Positions 33,960-41,621 of a stretch of 48,461 nt of DNA are shown here, piece by piece (the first letter of the stretch is position 1; each line of letters begins with the position of its first letter). The notes beneath the pieces are model-generated. The model did not search any database, had not been told where the DNA came from, and was given only the letters and a program-made list of their open reading frames with translations. The DNA lies in NCBI GenBank assembly GCA_033813635.1, contig JAPXRI010000017.1:1-48461 (forward strand). The letters are read 5' to 3'. The DNA is from JAPXRI01 sp033813635 (lineage in GTDB: Bacteria; Bacillota; Clostridia; Oscillospirales; QAMX01). Made by a program: the position numbers and the translations under genes.

Positions 33960-34961
33960 CTACCCCATGCTCTCCACGCTAATCTTCTGATACACATCCC
34001 CATAGGTTATCGTCAGCTGCGCGGAGATTTCCTTTAGCTCGTTTGAAAACAGCATCTCCTGATAGCCGTTGATAATGTCGTCGATATTTTCCCGAACGTA
34101 ATCCTGGTCTATCGGCAGACGCTTGATGATATAGTAGCCGTCGTCGCCCTCGATAACGCCGCTGATTTCACCTATTCCGAGCGAGAAGCTCGCCTGCTCG
34201 ACGGCCGAATCGGTCATGCCTTTGGTAAAATATGTCCCGTCCTCGTTATATTTCATCGTGCTGTCCTCGCCGTAATCGTAGACAAGGGTCGAGAAGTCCT
34301 CTCCGCCCCTGATCCGCCGTAAAAGCGAGTCGGCGAGGTCCTTGTTTTCCGTTGTGCCGTCGCTATCCCTGCTGAGCATCAGGTATCTTACGCATACATA
34401 ATCCTTGTTCACTATGTCGATCATTTCTTCGTCGGTGAACGCCATCTCGCCGCCGTTGCTGAAAACGGTATCGTACAGCTTCTGTTGTATCGCGGAGATC
34501 TCGGCCATTGAACGGAAAAGGGACTCCGTCATATATCCGCTGGCAAGCCTTTCGATAAATTCATCCTTACCCCCGGCGCTGCTGATCGAGGTTTTTATAT
34601 CGGATTCTATCTGTTTCTTCTCTTCGTCTGTAATTGATAGCCCCTTGTTCTGCGCAAAAATGACCACCGCCCGGTTTATCGTGATATATTCAAGGGTACG
34701 CTCCTTGAGCTCTTCGGCGGTTTCCTCCGTCCACTGGTAAGACGAATCGCCGCCCGTCATCTGGTCTTTCACGTTCATAAAGAAATAGCGGTACTCGTCG
34801 GCTTTTACCACATAGTCGTCGATCTTCAGCACGTAGTCGACCCGGATCTTTTCTCCGTTGAGAATCAGCGTATCCTCGCTCAGCGTCTTTTTCGAACAGC
34901 CGGCGAGCAGAAGCGAAAAAGACAGCAGCAGCGCCGCAGCGCAGGTTATGCGTTTAATCAT
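33960..34961 (-). CDS. Lipoprotein peptidyl-prolyl isomerase / foldase (PrsA/SurA-like)
   Basis: This 333-residue lipoprotein has a signal peptide ending LLAGC (Cys22). A SurA-type N-terminal helical domain with YITINRAVVIFAQNKGLSIT covers about 60-170. A parvulin-like domain follows at about 190-290 (VRYLMLSRDSDGTTENKDLA, FSTLVYDYGED, then ASFSLGIGEISGVIEGDDGY). It should help secreted proteins fold outside the membrane. The gene stands alone at the edge of the AT-rich patch. Confidence 0.85.
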   Translation of the reverse strand: MIKRITCAAALLLSFSLLLAGCSKKTLSEDTLILNGEKIRVDYVLKIDDYVVKADEYRYFFMNVKDQMTGGDSSYQWTEETAEELKERTLEYITINRAVVIFAQNKGLSITDEEKKQIESDIKTSISSAGGKDEFIERLASGYMTESLFRSMAEISAIQQKLYDTVFSNGGEMAFTDEEMIDIVNKDYVCVRYLMLSRDSDGTTENKDLADSLLRRIRGGEDFSTLVYDYGEDSTMKYNEDGTYFTKGMTDSAVEQASFSLGIGEISGVIEGDDGYYIIKRLPIDQDYVRENIDDIINGYQEMLFSNELKEISAQLTITYGDVYQKISVESMG

Positions 34962-35100
34962 GACAAACTCCTTGCTATAGACCGCGGCTGTAAAATACCA
35001 TATTTTTGCGGCTGTTCAAGCCCGGCTATAAGTTGTATAATTTTATCGTCCGTATTCATATAAATAAGATGAAATCATCTGTATGGGAGGCCTTGACAGC

Positions 35101-35604
35101 ATGCGTAAGCTTATTCTGAGTGAGCTGAGCGCGGTTATTTTTTTTGAGCCGGAAGAGTCGTTTTTACTTAAGGGCATCGAGCGCGGAGCCCTTCGCAGCG
35201 CTAACGCGCAAAAGCTCCTCGACTGCGCCGGTATAAATCTGCCTTCGGAAAATCTCTACCTCGAGCTTTTCGAGCATGACGGAAAAAACATTTTGTTCAT
35301 CTCCGCGGCTGAAGCCGCCGAAGACGGCTGCGCGATCTACCGTTTCGACTGCGCAAACGACCTGATGGACGCCGTCAAATCCGTCCGAATGACCGTTGCC
35401 GAAGACGACAGTTCGTCCCTTTACGCGCTTAAAGAAAAATACTATCTCCTAATCTGCCCTCCGCACGCGTTCAAGACCAAACACCTGCTCGAATTCGGAA
35501 CCCGGGTAAACAATACCCCTTCCTTTTCCGCATATCTCCGGGAACACGGCTCCCTGCTATCGGCGCCCGCCGCGCTGACGGAGCTCTCAAAATACTTTCG
35601 ATAA
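35101..35604 (+). CDS. MecA-like adaptor protein
   Basis: This 167-residue protein resembles the adaptor MecA, which hands substrates to ClpC. The C-terminal half has the order seen in MecA: YRFDCANDLMDAVKSV, then DSSSLYALKEKYYLLI, then LLEFGTRV and a final SAYLREHG with LSKYFR. The N-terminal part (MRKLILSELSAVIFFEPEE) is shorter than in MecA. It may be a divergent or minimal member. The ATG at 35101 has GGGAGG upstream. It stands alone between the PrsA-like gene and the PfkB gene. Confidence 0.55.
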   Translation: MRKLILSELSAVIFFEPEESFLLKGIERGALRSANAQKLLDCAGINLPSENLYLELFEHDGKNILFISAAEAAEDGCAIYRFDCANDLMDAVKSVRMTVAEDDSSSLYALKEKYYLLICPPHAFKTKHLLEFGTRVNNTPSFSAYLREHGSLLSAPAALTELSKYFR

Positions 35605-35636
35605 ATACATAGCAAAAAACATATAACAGACAAACC

Positions 35637-35671
35637 CGCGGCGAGATTATTGTTTCGCCGCGTTTTCTTTT
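35637..35671 (+). terminator. Terminator after the MecA-like gene
   Basis: An 8-bp stem, CGCGGCGA (35637-35644) with 35655-35662, is followed by TTTTCTTTT. It overlaps the stop codon of the convergent PfkB gene (35647). Confidence 0.75.
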
Positions 35672-36606
35672 ACATACCCCAGCTTAAGCACGTCTTTAAC
35701 CTCGTCAAGAGACGCGCACGCGGAAGCTCCGCCGTAACGCGTGACGCTGATCGAACCGCAGGCGTTTCCGTACGCGGCGGACAGGTCCGTATCAAACTCG
35801 TTGATAAAGCCGTAGAGGAAGCCCGCGTTGAACGAGTCGCCCGCGCCTGTGGTATCCCTTACCGGTGCGTCGTATGTCTTATACGACTTCACTCCGCCGT
35901 TCGCGGCGACAACCGCGCCGTCCGGCCCGCACTTCACTGCGCATATGCGGCAAAGCTTCGCAAGCTCGGCGGCCGCTTTCTCCGCGCTGTCCAGCCCGGT
36001 AATCGCCTTGGCTTCGAGTTCGTTGGGCAAAAACACATCCGTATGGGCAAGAACCTTTGAAATCCCGTAATCCCAGCAGCCGCTGTCGTCCCACCCGGCG
36101 TCAAGCGAGGTCGTCACTCCCCGGCTCCGGGCGAACTCAAACAGTTCAGAAAGCGCTGGCCTAAGGCCGCTCTGCAGGAAAAACGAGCCGACGTGCACGT
36201 GTTTTGCGCGGGCCAGCTTTTCTCTGTCAAAATGCGCCGGGGTGAGCGCGCAGATTGAGCCGAGATAGGTTACCATTGCCCGGTCCTTCGAGCACCCGCT
36301 GGTCAGCGAGACTGTGATACCGGTCTGAATTGTTTTGTCGACTATCAGGTTTTCCACGTTGACCCCGTACGAAGCGAGCTGCTCCCGTGCGAGCCTTCCG
36401 TACCCGTCGTCGCCGATAATTCCGAGAAACGAGGTCTTCAGCCCGAGCCTGGCAAGCCCGGCCGTGCAGATCGCGGTTGAACTCCCCATCGTGAGCGAGC
36501 AGGTCTTCGCGATGATCTCCCTGCCGGGCACCGGCAGAGTGTTCATCCCCGTCATAATCAGGTCTACGTTCAGCTCGCCGAGCGCGAGCACGTCAAAATC
36601 CCTCAA
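35647..36606 (-). CDS. PfkB-family carbohydrate kinase
   Basis: This 319-residue sugar kinase of the ribokinase fold starts FDVLALGELNVDLI. The C-terminal motif DTTGAGDSFNAGFL holds the anion hole and catalytic Asp. The substrate could be fructose-like, a deoxy sugar or an Amadori product; sequence does not decide. It is the last of three genes (amidohydrolase, SIS protein, kinase) on the minus strand and begins 18 bases after the SIS gene. Confidence 0.88.
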   Translation of the reverse strand: MRDFDVLALGELNVDLIMTGMNTLPVPGREIIAKTCSLTMGSSTAICTAGLARLGLKTSFLGIIGDDGYGRLAREQLASYGVNVENLIVDKTIQTGITVSLTSGCSKDRAMVTYLGSICALTPAHFDREKLARAKHVHVGSFFLQSGLRPALSELFEFARSRGVTTSLDAGWDDSGCWDYGISKVLAHTDVFLPNELEAKAITGLDSAEKAAAELAKLCRICAVKCGPDGAVVAANGGVKSYKTYDAPVRDTTGAGDSFNAGFLYGFINEFDTDLSAAYGNACGSISVTRYGGASACASLDEVKDVLKLGYVKENAAKQ

Positions 36607-36624
36607 AGCTCCGCCCTCCGTGTT

Positions 36625-37659
36625 CTACAGCTTTATCCACGCGTCGAGCCCCGCCGGGCTGTCCGGATTGAGCCCCTTAACCAACGCCTTGTAATACGCG
36701 GTATACTGGCATACGATCAAAAGCGCCAGCCCGCGGCCGATATTGTCAAGCTTCTTCCCGAAGGCGATGTTCAGATAGACCTTCGGCAGCTTCAGCGGCT
36801 CGTCGGTACAGGTGACGATAATCGCGTTTTTCTTCGCGACATCGGCAATCAACCTTAGTTCCTGCTCTCCGCCGTCGGAAAGCGAGGCGATCACCAGCGT
36901 CGATTTGCCTATCATCACCATCGGACCGTGCCGGCAGTCCAGAAGCCCGTACTGGTTTGAGGCAACCTGCGAGATCTCCTTGAACGCGAGCGCGCCTTCC
37001 TCCGCGAGCCCGGCTATCTCGGCGTCGGCGAGAACCGCGACGCTGTCGAAACGCTCCTTCGCTAGCTGAAGGAATACGGGCTCGATGCGTTCCGAAAACG
37101 CCTCGAGCGACCCGATTGTCGCCTCAAGCTCCTCCGTTATGTCCGCTCTGTCCGCCATCCCCGCGGCGACAACCGCGCCGGCGACATAGAGGTTTGAAAC
37201 CGTCCTCGTCTGGCAGACGCTTTCGTCGAAGGCCCACGGCATTTCAAGCGTCACGTCCGCGATTTCCTTTATAGGCGCGTTCTCGACGCAGGTCAGCGCG
37301 ATGAATCTCGCCTCGGTAATCTCCTTGATTGCCCTGACCGACTCAAGCAGCTCGCTGGTGCTGCCGGACCGCGATACGGCGATGACGACGGCGTTTTCCA
37401 GCGGCTTTTTATACCTCTCGGCATGGAGAAAGATATCCCCCGCGGCCGCGCTCATCGCGGGCTTGCCCGACAGATTCCTGTAAATCGTCTCAAGGGACTT
37501 TGAAACCGAATAGCTTGAGCCGCTGCCTATAAAGGCCACCGTGCCGCAGCTTTTCTCGTTGATGAACCGGTTTATGATGTTTATCCTGTTCTTTACATAG
37601 ATCAGGGTTTCTTTCAGCGCCCCGTACTGGGCTTTCATCTCATCGTATGTCTTGCTCAT
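36625..37659 (-). CDS. SIS-domain sugar isomerase/deaminase-like protein
   Basis: This 344-residue protein has two SIS domains with phosphosugar-binding loops (FIGSGSSYSVSK at about 43-54 and VIAVSRSGSTSE at about 92-103). The GlmS-isomerase-like features include YGLLDCRHGPMVMI and a C-terminal GLNPDSPAGLDAW. No glutaminase domain is present. It could interconvert amino-sugar phosphates or cleave a phosphorylated Amadori compound; adjacency to a PfkB kinase allows either. GGAG lies 6-7 bases before the ATG at 37659. Confidence 0.83.
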   Translation of the reverse strand: MSKTYDEMKAQYGALKETLIYVKNRINIINRFINEKSCGTVAFIGSGSSYSVSKSLETIYRNLSGKPAMSAAAGDIFLHAERYKKPLENAVVIAVSRSGSTSELLESVRAIKEITEARFIALTCVENAPIKEIADVTLEMPWAFDESVCQTRTVSNLYVAGAVVAAGMADRADITEELEATIGSLEAFSERIEPVFLQLAKERFDSVAVLADAEIAGLAEEGALAFKEISQVASNQYGLLDCRHGPMVMIGKSTLVIASLSDGGEQELRLIADVAKKNAIIVTCTDEPLKLPKVYLNIAFGKKLDNIGRGLALLIVCQYTAYYKALVKGLNPDSPAGLDAWIKL

Positions 37660-37694
37660 ATTTACTCCATTCTGCCGCAAAGCGGCGACTTAAA

Positions 37695-38723
37695 TCAGCC
37701 GATCAAATTCAAAAAATTCTTTCGGTATACTTTTTCGAGCACATCGTCGGAAAGGCCGAGGCCGTAAATGCGCCATCTCCCCTGCTTTCCGTTTTTCGTC
37801 TCGTCGTACCTGAAATAGTCGTCGTTCGTCTCAAGGAACCTGTAGTAGATCCTGTGCTTGTTTTTATAGCAGACGGGCGTCATATCCGTTCCGAACAGGA
37901 TCCTGTCGGCATATTTTTCGAAGAAAGCCTTCGCGGTGTGGGGCTGACGGCCCAGCTCCGCTATCCTGTCCGCGATGTCGACGCTCATATTCGGAAGCTC
38001 GTCGAGCCATTTTCCCACCGCCGCGAGGTTTTCCGAATAACTCGCCACATGGGCGAGGATGAATTTTGTTTTCGGATTCGCTTTGACGAGGTTGTACTGC
38101 ATCTGCATCAGCTCGTCAAACTTGTATAGCTCGGGCGCGTTGAACGCCCAGTCCGGGTGGGCGCCGAGCTCTTCCCAGCGCTCGTTGAACCGGTCGATCG
38201 GCTTGAAAAACGCCACGGGATCGGCGATATGGAAAAGCACCGGCAGATTGTTTTCAGCCGCACACTGCCATATGCAGGAAAGCCGCTCGTCGTCCGGGCG
38301 CAGATAGGTGCCGTCCTGATTTTTGTATAAAAGGCCGATCACTTTCCAGAATTTCAGGCCTTTGACGCCTTTGCTCTTCGCCGTCGCGATTGTCTTGTAG
38401 ACATAGCTCTCGAACCCGCGCTCGTACAGCCTGGTGACATCCACGCTTGAAAAAGTCATGATGAATCCGTCGGACTCCTCGGTTTTCGCCAGCATTTTAT
38501 CAAGCTCGTCGCCCCAAAAGCCGTCGACGTTGCAGATGCCGGCAACACCGCTCTCCTTCAGGTTCTCGACTACCTCTTTAGTGTCGTAAGCGGACGGATA
38601 ATCGTCGCCCAGCAGAAGCCTGCCCCAATGCGAATGGGAATCGTAGACCGGAAACTTTGGTTTTTCAACATATGTCTCGCGGACGACAAGCTCGCTCTCG
38701 GGCGTAAATTCTTCGAGAAGCAT
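37695..38723 (-). CDS. Amidohydrolase-family (TIM-barrel) protein
   Basis: This 342-residue metal-dependent hydrolase begins its barrel with YDSHSHWG (HxH). It continues with KGLKFWKV, then PVLFHIADP and AHVASYSEN, and ends with FGTDMTP, the usual set of metal ligands of amidohydrolase-2 enzymes. The substrate is unknown. The gene starts 31 bases after hisE with GGGGAGGG upstream and leads the amidohydrolase-SIS-kinase group, possibly reading through from the his operon. Confidence 0.82.
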   Translation of the reverse strand: MLLEEFTPESELVVRETYVEKPKFPVYDSHSHWGRLLLGDDYPSAYDTKEVVENLKESGVAGICNVDGFWGDELDKMLAKTEESDGFIMTFSSVDVTRLYERGFESYVYKTIATAKSKGVKGLKFWKVIGLLYKNQDGTYLRPDDERLSCIWQCAAENNLPVLFHIADPVAFFKPIDRFNERWEELGAHPDWAFNAPELYKFDELMQMQYNLVKANPKTKFILAHVASYSENLAAVGKWLDELPNMSVDIADRIAELGRQPHTAKAFFEKYADRILFGTDMTPVCYKNKHRIYYRFLETNDDYFRYDETKNGKQGRWRIYGLGLSDDVLEKVYRKNFLNLIG

Positions 38724-38753
38724 AACGTTTCCCTCCCCTTGTATGAATCAAAA

Positions 38754-39080
38754 TTATGTCAGATTATCCACCGATTTTCTCGGCTTGAGGTTCCCTATCT
38801 TTTTGCTGCGCTCCGCAAGCTCTGCGTAGACGTCGGAGAGCGGAAGCCCGCACGCGTTGGCCATTACGAGGAGATGGTATAAAAGATCGCAGACCTCGCC
38901 GCAGAGAAGCGCATTGTCCCCGTTTTTGGCGGCGATGATCGTCTCGCCGCACTCCTCGGCGACTTTTTTCAGTATTTTGTCAAGACCTTTTTCAAAAAGG
39001 TAGCAGGTGTACGAGCCCTCCTGCGGATTTTTTCTGCGGCTTTCGATCACATCCGAAAGCTCTTGTAAAACGTCCTGCAT
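38754..39080 (-). CDS. hisE: Phosphoribosyl-ATP pyrophosphatase
   Basis: This 108-residue enzyme hydrolyses PRATP to PRAMP, step 2 of histidine synthesis. The MazG-like motif KVAEECGETIIAAK and GEVCDLLYHLLVM are clear. It is separate from HisI, as in many Firmicutes. It is last of the his genes and is separated from hisI by 110 bases containing two small GCAGC hairpins. Confidence 0.93.
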   Translation of the reverse strand: MQDVLQELSDVIESRRKNPQEGSYTCYLFEKGLDKILKKVAEECGETIIAAKNGDNALLCGEVCDLLYHLLVMANACGLPLSDVYAELAERSKKIGNLKPRKSVDNLT

Positions 39081-39190
39081 CCGATCCTCCGTTTGATCAA
39101 TTTTTCAAAGCTTTTATATTACGTTTCAGACAGGCAAAAAGGCAGCCGTGGCTGCAAAACAGGCAATAAAGCAGCCAAAGCTGCGGCATT
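39081..39190. other. hisI-hisE gap with two GCAGC hairpins
   Basis: The gap contains GCAGCC GT GGCTGC near 39143-39156 and GCAGC CAAA GCTGC near 39171-39184, with AAAAGGCAG and AGGCAATAAAGCAG between them. The repeated, A-rich spacing looks like small attenuator or RNA-stability structures; there is no reading frame. Confidence 0.4.
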
Positions 39191-39514
39191 TTATGGTTTT
39201 AGGCAAGTAAAGAAACAGCTTTTATTCCCGGTATGGCAGGCCGGACCGTCAGGCCTGACCTTAATCAGCAGCGCGTCCGCGTCGCAGTCGAGATAGATTT
39301 TTTCCACGTTCTGAAAATTTCCCGAGGTCTCGCCCTTATTCCAGAGCCTTCCTCTCGAACGGCTGAAAAACCATGTTCTGCCGGTCTCGAGAGTTTTCAG
39401 AAAGGATTCCCTGTTCATGTAGGCCAGCATCAGCACCTCGTTTGTTTCGGCGTCCTGCACTATCGCCGGCACAAGGTCGCAGAGTTCAAAAATACGGTCT
39501 ATGTTTTCGTCCAT
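39191..39514 (-). CDS. hisI: Phosphoribosyl-AMP cyclohydrolase
   Basis: This 107-residue zinc enzyme opens the adenine ring of PRAMP, step 3. The motifs AYMNRESFLKTLETG, YFSRSR-like FFSRSRGRLW and WNKGETSGN are visible, with zinc-ligand cysteines in CDADALLIKV, ACHTG and KSCFF. The ATG at 39514 is preceded by GGAG 6 bases upstream; a frame start 12 bases earlier is less likely. Confidence 0.93.
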   Translation of the reverse strand: MDENIDRIFELCDLVPAIVQDAETNEVLMLAYMNRESFLKTLETGRTWFFSRSRGRLWNKGETSGNFQNVEKIYLDCDADALLIKVRPDGPACHTGNKSCFFTCLKP

Positions 39515-39545
39515 AAAAATCTCCATTCATCCGCAACGGATAATT

Positions 39546-40313
39546 TTAAAAACCAAAACTTCTCACCGGGATTCCCTCGGCCTTCAGGTATGCTTTCAAC
39601 TCTCCGATTTCCACCTCGCGGTAATGGAAAAGCGACGCCGCCAGCGCCGCGGTGACGGGCGTTTTTTTAAAAACTTCTTTGAAATCCTCGGGCTTTCCCG
39701 CTCCGCCGGATGCGATTACCGGTATGCTGACCGCACGGCAGATCTCGTTTAGCGCCCGGATATCGTACCCGTTTTTCGTCCCGTCCGCGTCCATCGACGT
39801 GAGCAGAAGCTCGCCCGCGCCGAGCCGCTGCGCCTCCTCCGCCCAGGCCACGCCGTCCATCCCCGTGTCGATCCGCCCGCCGTGTATGAAGACGTGAAGC
39901 CTCCCGTCCGGTGCGCGCTTGGTGTCGATCGCGACGACAACGCACTGGCTGCCGAACATGTCGGCGGCGCGGCTTATCAGCTTCTTGTCCTTGACGGCCG
40001 CGGAGTTGATCGAAATCTTGTCAGCCCCGGCGCGCAGTATTTTCTTCATGTCGTCCAGCGAGCCGATACCACCGCCCACGGTCAACGGGATGAAGACCTC
40101 CCTCGCCGTCCTCTCCACAACGTCCGCCACCGTACCGCGGTTCTCGCACGACGCGGTGATGTCGAGAAAAACAAGCTCGTCAGCTCCTGCTTTATTGTAG
40201 TGTTTCGCGATCTCAACCGGGTCCCCCACGTCTTTCAGGTGTACGAAGTTAACACCCTTGACCACCTTGCCGTCCTTCACGTCTAGGCAGGGGATAATCC
40301 TCTTTGCAAGCAT
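39546..40313 (-). CDS. hisF: Imidazole glycerol phosphate synthase, cyclase subunit
   Basis: This 255-residue TIM barrel closes the imidazole ring with ammonia from HisH. The N terminus AKRIIPCLDVKDGKVVKG contains the catalytic Asp, and VVVAIDTKR holds the second catalytic Asp. Phosphate loops VGGGIGSLDD and IPVIASGGAG are present. Its length is normal, so it is not a HisA-HisF fusion. ATG at 40313 follows AAAGGA by 10 bases. A promoter lies just upstream in the gap where hisA would be expected. Confidence 0.94.
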   Translation of the reverse strand: MLAKRIIPCLDVKDGKVVKGVNFVHLKDVGDPVEIAKHYNKAGADELVFLDITASCENRGTVADVVERTAREVFIPLTVGGGIGSLDDMKKILRAGADKISINSAAVKDKKLISRAADMFGSQCVVVAIDTKRAPDGRLHVFIHGGRIDTGMDGVAWAEEAQRLGAGELLLTSMDADGTKNGYDIRALNEICRAVSIPVIASGGAGKPEDFKEVFKKTPVTAALAASLFHYREVEIGELKAYLKAEGIPVRSFGF

Positions 40314-40381
40314 TAGTGTCACATCCTTTTCGTTTAAAAACAAAGATATGGCATAATACCGCAAAGACAGACCTTTGTTAT

Positions 40382-40387
40382 ATTATA
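40382..40387 (-). promoter_or_regulatory. Internal promoter for hisF-hisI-hisE (extended -10)
   Basis: On the minus strand the gap between hisH and hisF holds TGGTATAAT, an extended -10 box, at about 40390-40382. The -35 region is weak (TTTAAT 17 bases upstream). It could give hisFIE their own transcription start, separate from hisZGDCBH. Confidence 0.5.
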
Positions 40388-40437
40388 CCATAACAGGCAA
40401 ACTTATTAAAGCGGATTTTTGGTTCCGCCGCTGTTTT

Positions 40438-41040
40438 TTACGCCGCGCGCAGAAAACGCGCCAGCAGTTCTATGCCGAAATCGCCGCTTCGCTCCGGGTG
40501 GAACTGCGCGCCGTACACGTTGTTGTTGACCACCAGCGCAGGGACAGGCTCGCCGTATTCCGTGTGCGCGGCGATATAGCCGCCGGCGCAGCTTGCGCGA
40601 AAGGAGTGGACAAAATAGACGAAACTCCCGCTCTCGCTTTTTGTTAGAAGCGGCGTGTCGAAATCGACGCAGAGCGCGTTCCAGCCCATATGGGGAACCG
40701 GCAGTCCGCACGCGCTTATCGGCACCACCTCCCCCGGAATCAAACCGAGCCCCTCGGTCTCGCCGAATTCATAGCTCTTGTCAAAAAGCAGCTGCATTCC
40801 GAGACAAATTCCGAGCAGCGGCCTCCCGGATTTCGCGTAAGTCTTCAGCACATCCGTAAACCCGAGCTCGTCAAGCCTCTTCTTCGCCGGGCCGAACGCA
40901 CCGACCCCGGGCAGTATCAGCCTGTCGAAGGCCTCGAGCCAGGCGGCGGAGGGGATGATTCTCTTCTCCTCGCCGAGAAAGTCCAGCGCGTTTTCAACGC
41001 TTTTTAGGTTTCCGGCTCCGTAATCGATAATCCCTGTCAC
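40438..41040 (-). CDS. hisH: Imidazole glycerol phosphate synthase, glutaminase subunit
   Basis: This 200-residue class I glutamine amidotransferase feeds ammonia to HisF. The nucleophile Cys is in GICLGMQLLF, and the His-Glu pair is in AQFHPERSGDFG. The N-terminal IIDYGAGNLKSVENAL is typical. It overlaps the hisB stop by 4 bases and is followed by the gap that lacks hisA. Confidence 0.94.
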   Translation of the reverse strand: MTGIIDYGAGNLKSVENALDFLGEEKRIIPSAAWLEAFDRLILPGVGAFGPAKKRLDELGFTDVLKTYAKSGRPLLGICLGMQLLFDKSYEFGETEGLGLIPGEVVPISACGLPVPHMGWNALCVDFDTPLLTKSESGSFVYFVHSFRASCAGGYIAAHTEYGEPVPALVVNNNVYGAQFHPERSGDFGIELLARFLRAA

Positions 41041-41621
41041 GAGTCGATCAGCCCCTTTGTGGACATCACCGCTTCTGCCGGTCTTGAGGCCTGCCTCAGG
41101 CTCCGCCCGAGGGATTTGAAAAGCGCCTCCGCCATATGGTGCGCGTTGTCGCCGTACTCAATTTTCGCGTGGAGCGTGATTCCCGCATTAAAAGCGAACG
41201 CCCTCAGAAACTCCGGTATAAGCGCCGGGTCGAAGCCCGGCATTGTTTTAACCGCGAGCCCGCCGTCGTCGTATCTCAGATAGGGCCTCCCGGAGATATC
41301 GACTACGGTCCTTGCCAGCGCCTCGTCCATCGGCACATAGGCGCAGGCGTACCTCGCGACGGGCCCGCCCCTGCCCAGCGCCTCGGCGAAGGCCTTGCCG
41401 AGGCAGATCGCCGCGTCCTCAACAGTGTGGTGGCAATCCACGTTCAGGTCACCCTTAGCTCTCAGCTTAAGGTCAAAGCCCGCGTGGAAGGCAAACGCCG
41501 TCAGCATGTGGTCGAAAAAGCCTATCCCGGTGTCGATCTCCGCGCTGCCGCCGCCGTCAACGGAGAGCGCTACAGAGATATCCGTCTCCTTTGATTTGCG
41601 GGAGTATTCCGATTTTCTCAT
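41037..41621 (-). CDS. hisB: Imidazoleglycerol-phosphate dehydratase
   Basis: This 194-residue metal enzyme carries the repeated HHTVED-type ligands (DCHHTVEDAAICLGKAF) and GFFDHMLTAFAFH. The later DNAHHMAEALFKS completes the two metal sites. ATG at 41621 follows GGAGGGG closely; a longer frame to 41648 is less likely. It overlaps hisC by 4 bases. Confidence 0.94.
   Translation of the reverse strand: MRKSEYSRKSKETDISVALSVDGGGSAEIDTGIGFFDHMLTAFAFHAGFDLKLRAKGDLNVDCHHTVEDAAICLGKAFAEALGRGGPVARYACAYVPMDEALARTVVDISGRPYLRYDDGGLAVKTMPGFDPALIPEFLRAFAFNAGITLHAKIEYGDNAHHMAEALFKSLGRSLRQASRPAEAVMSTKGLIDS

Noticed and set aside
39546..40313. HisF taking over HisA by fusion
   Set aside because: The protein has the normal HisF length and one set of HisF catalytic residues; nothing extra is fused.
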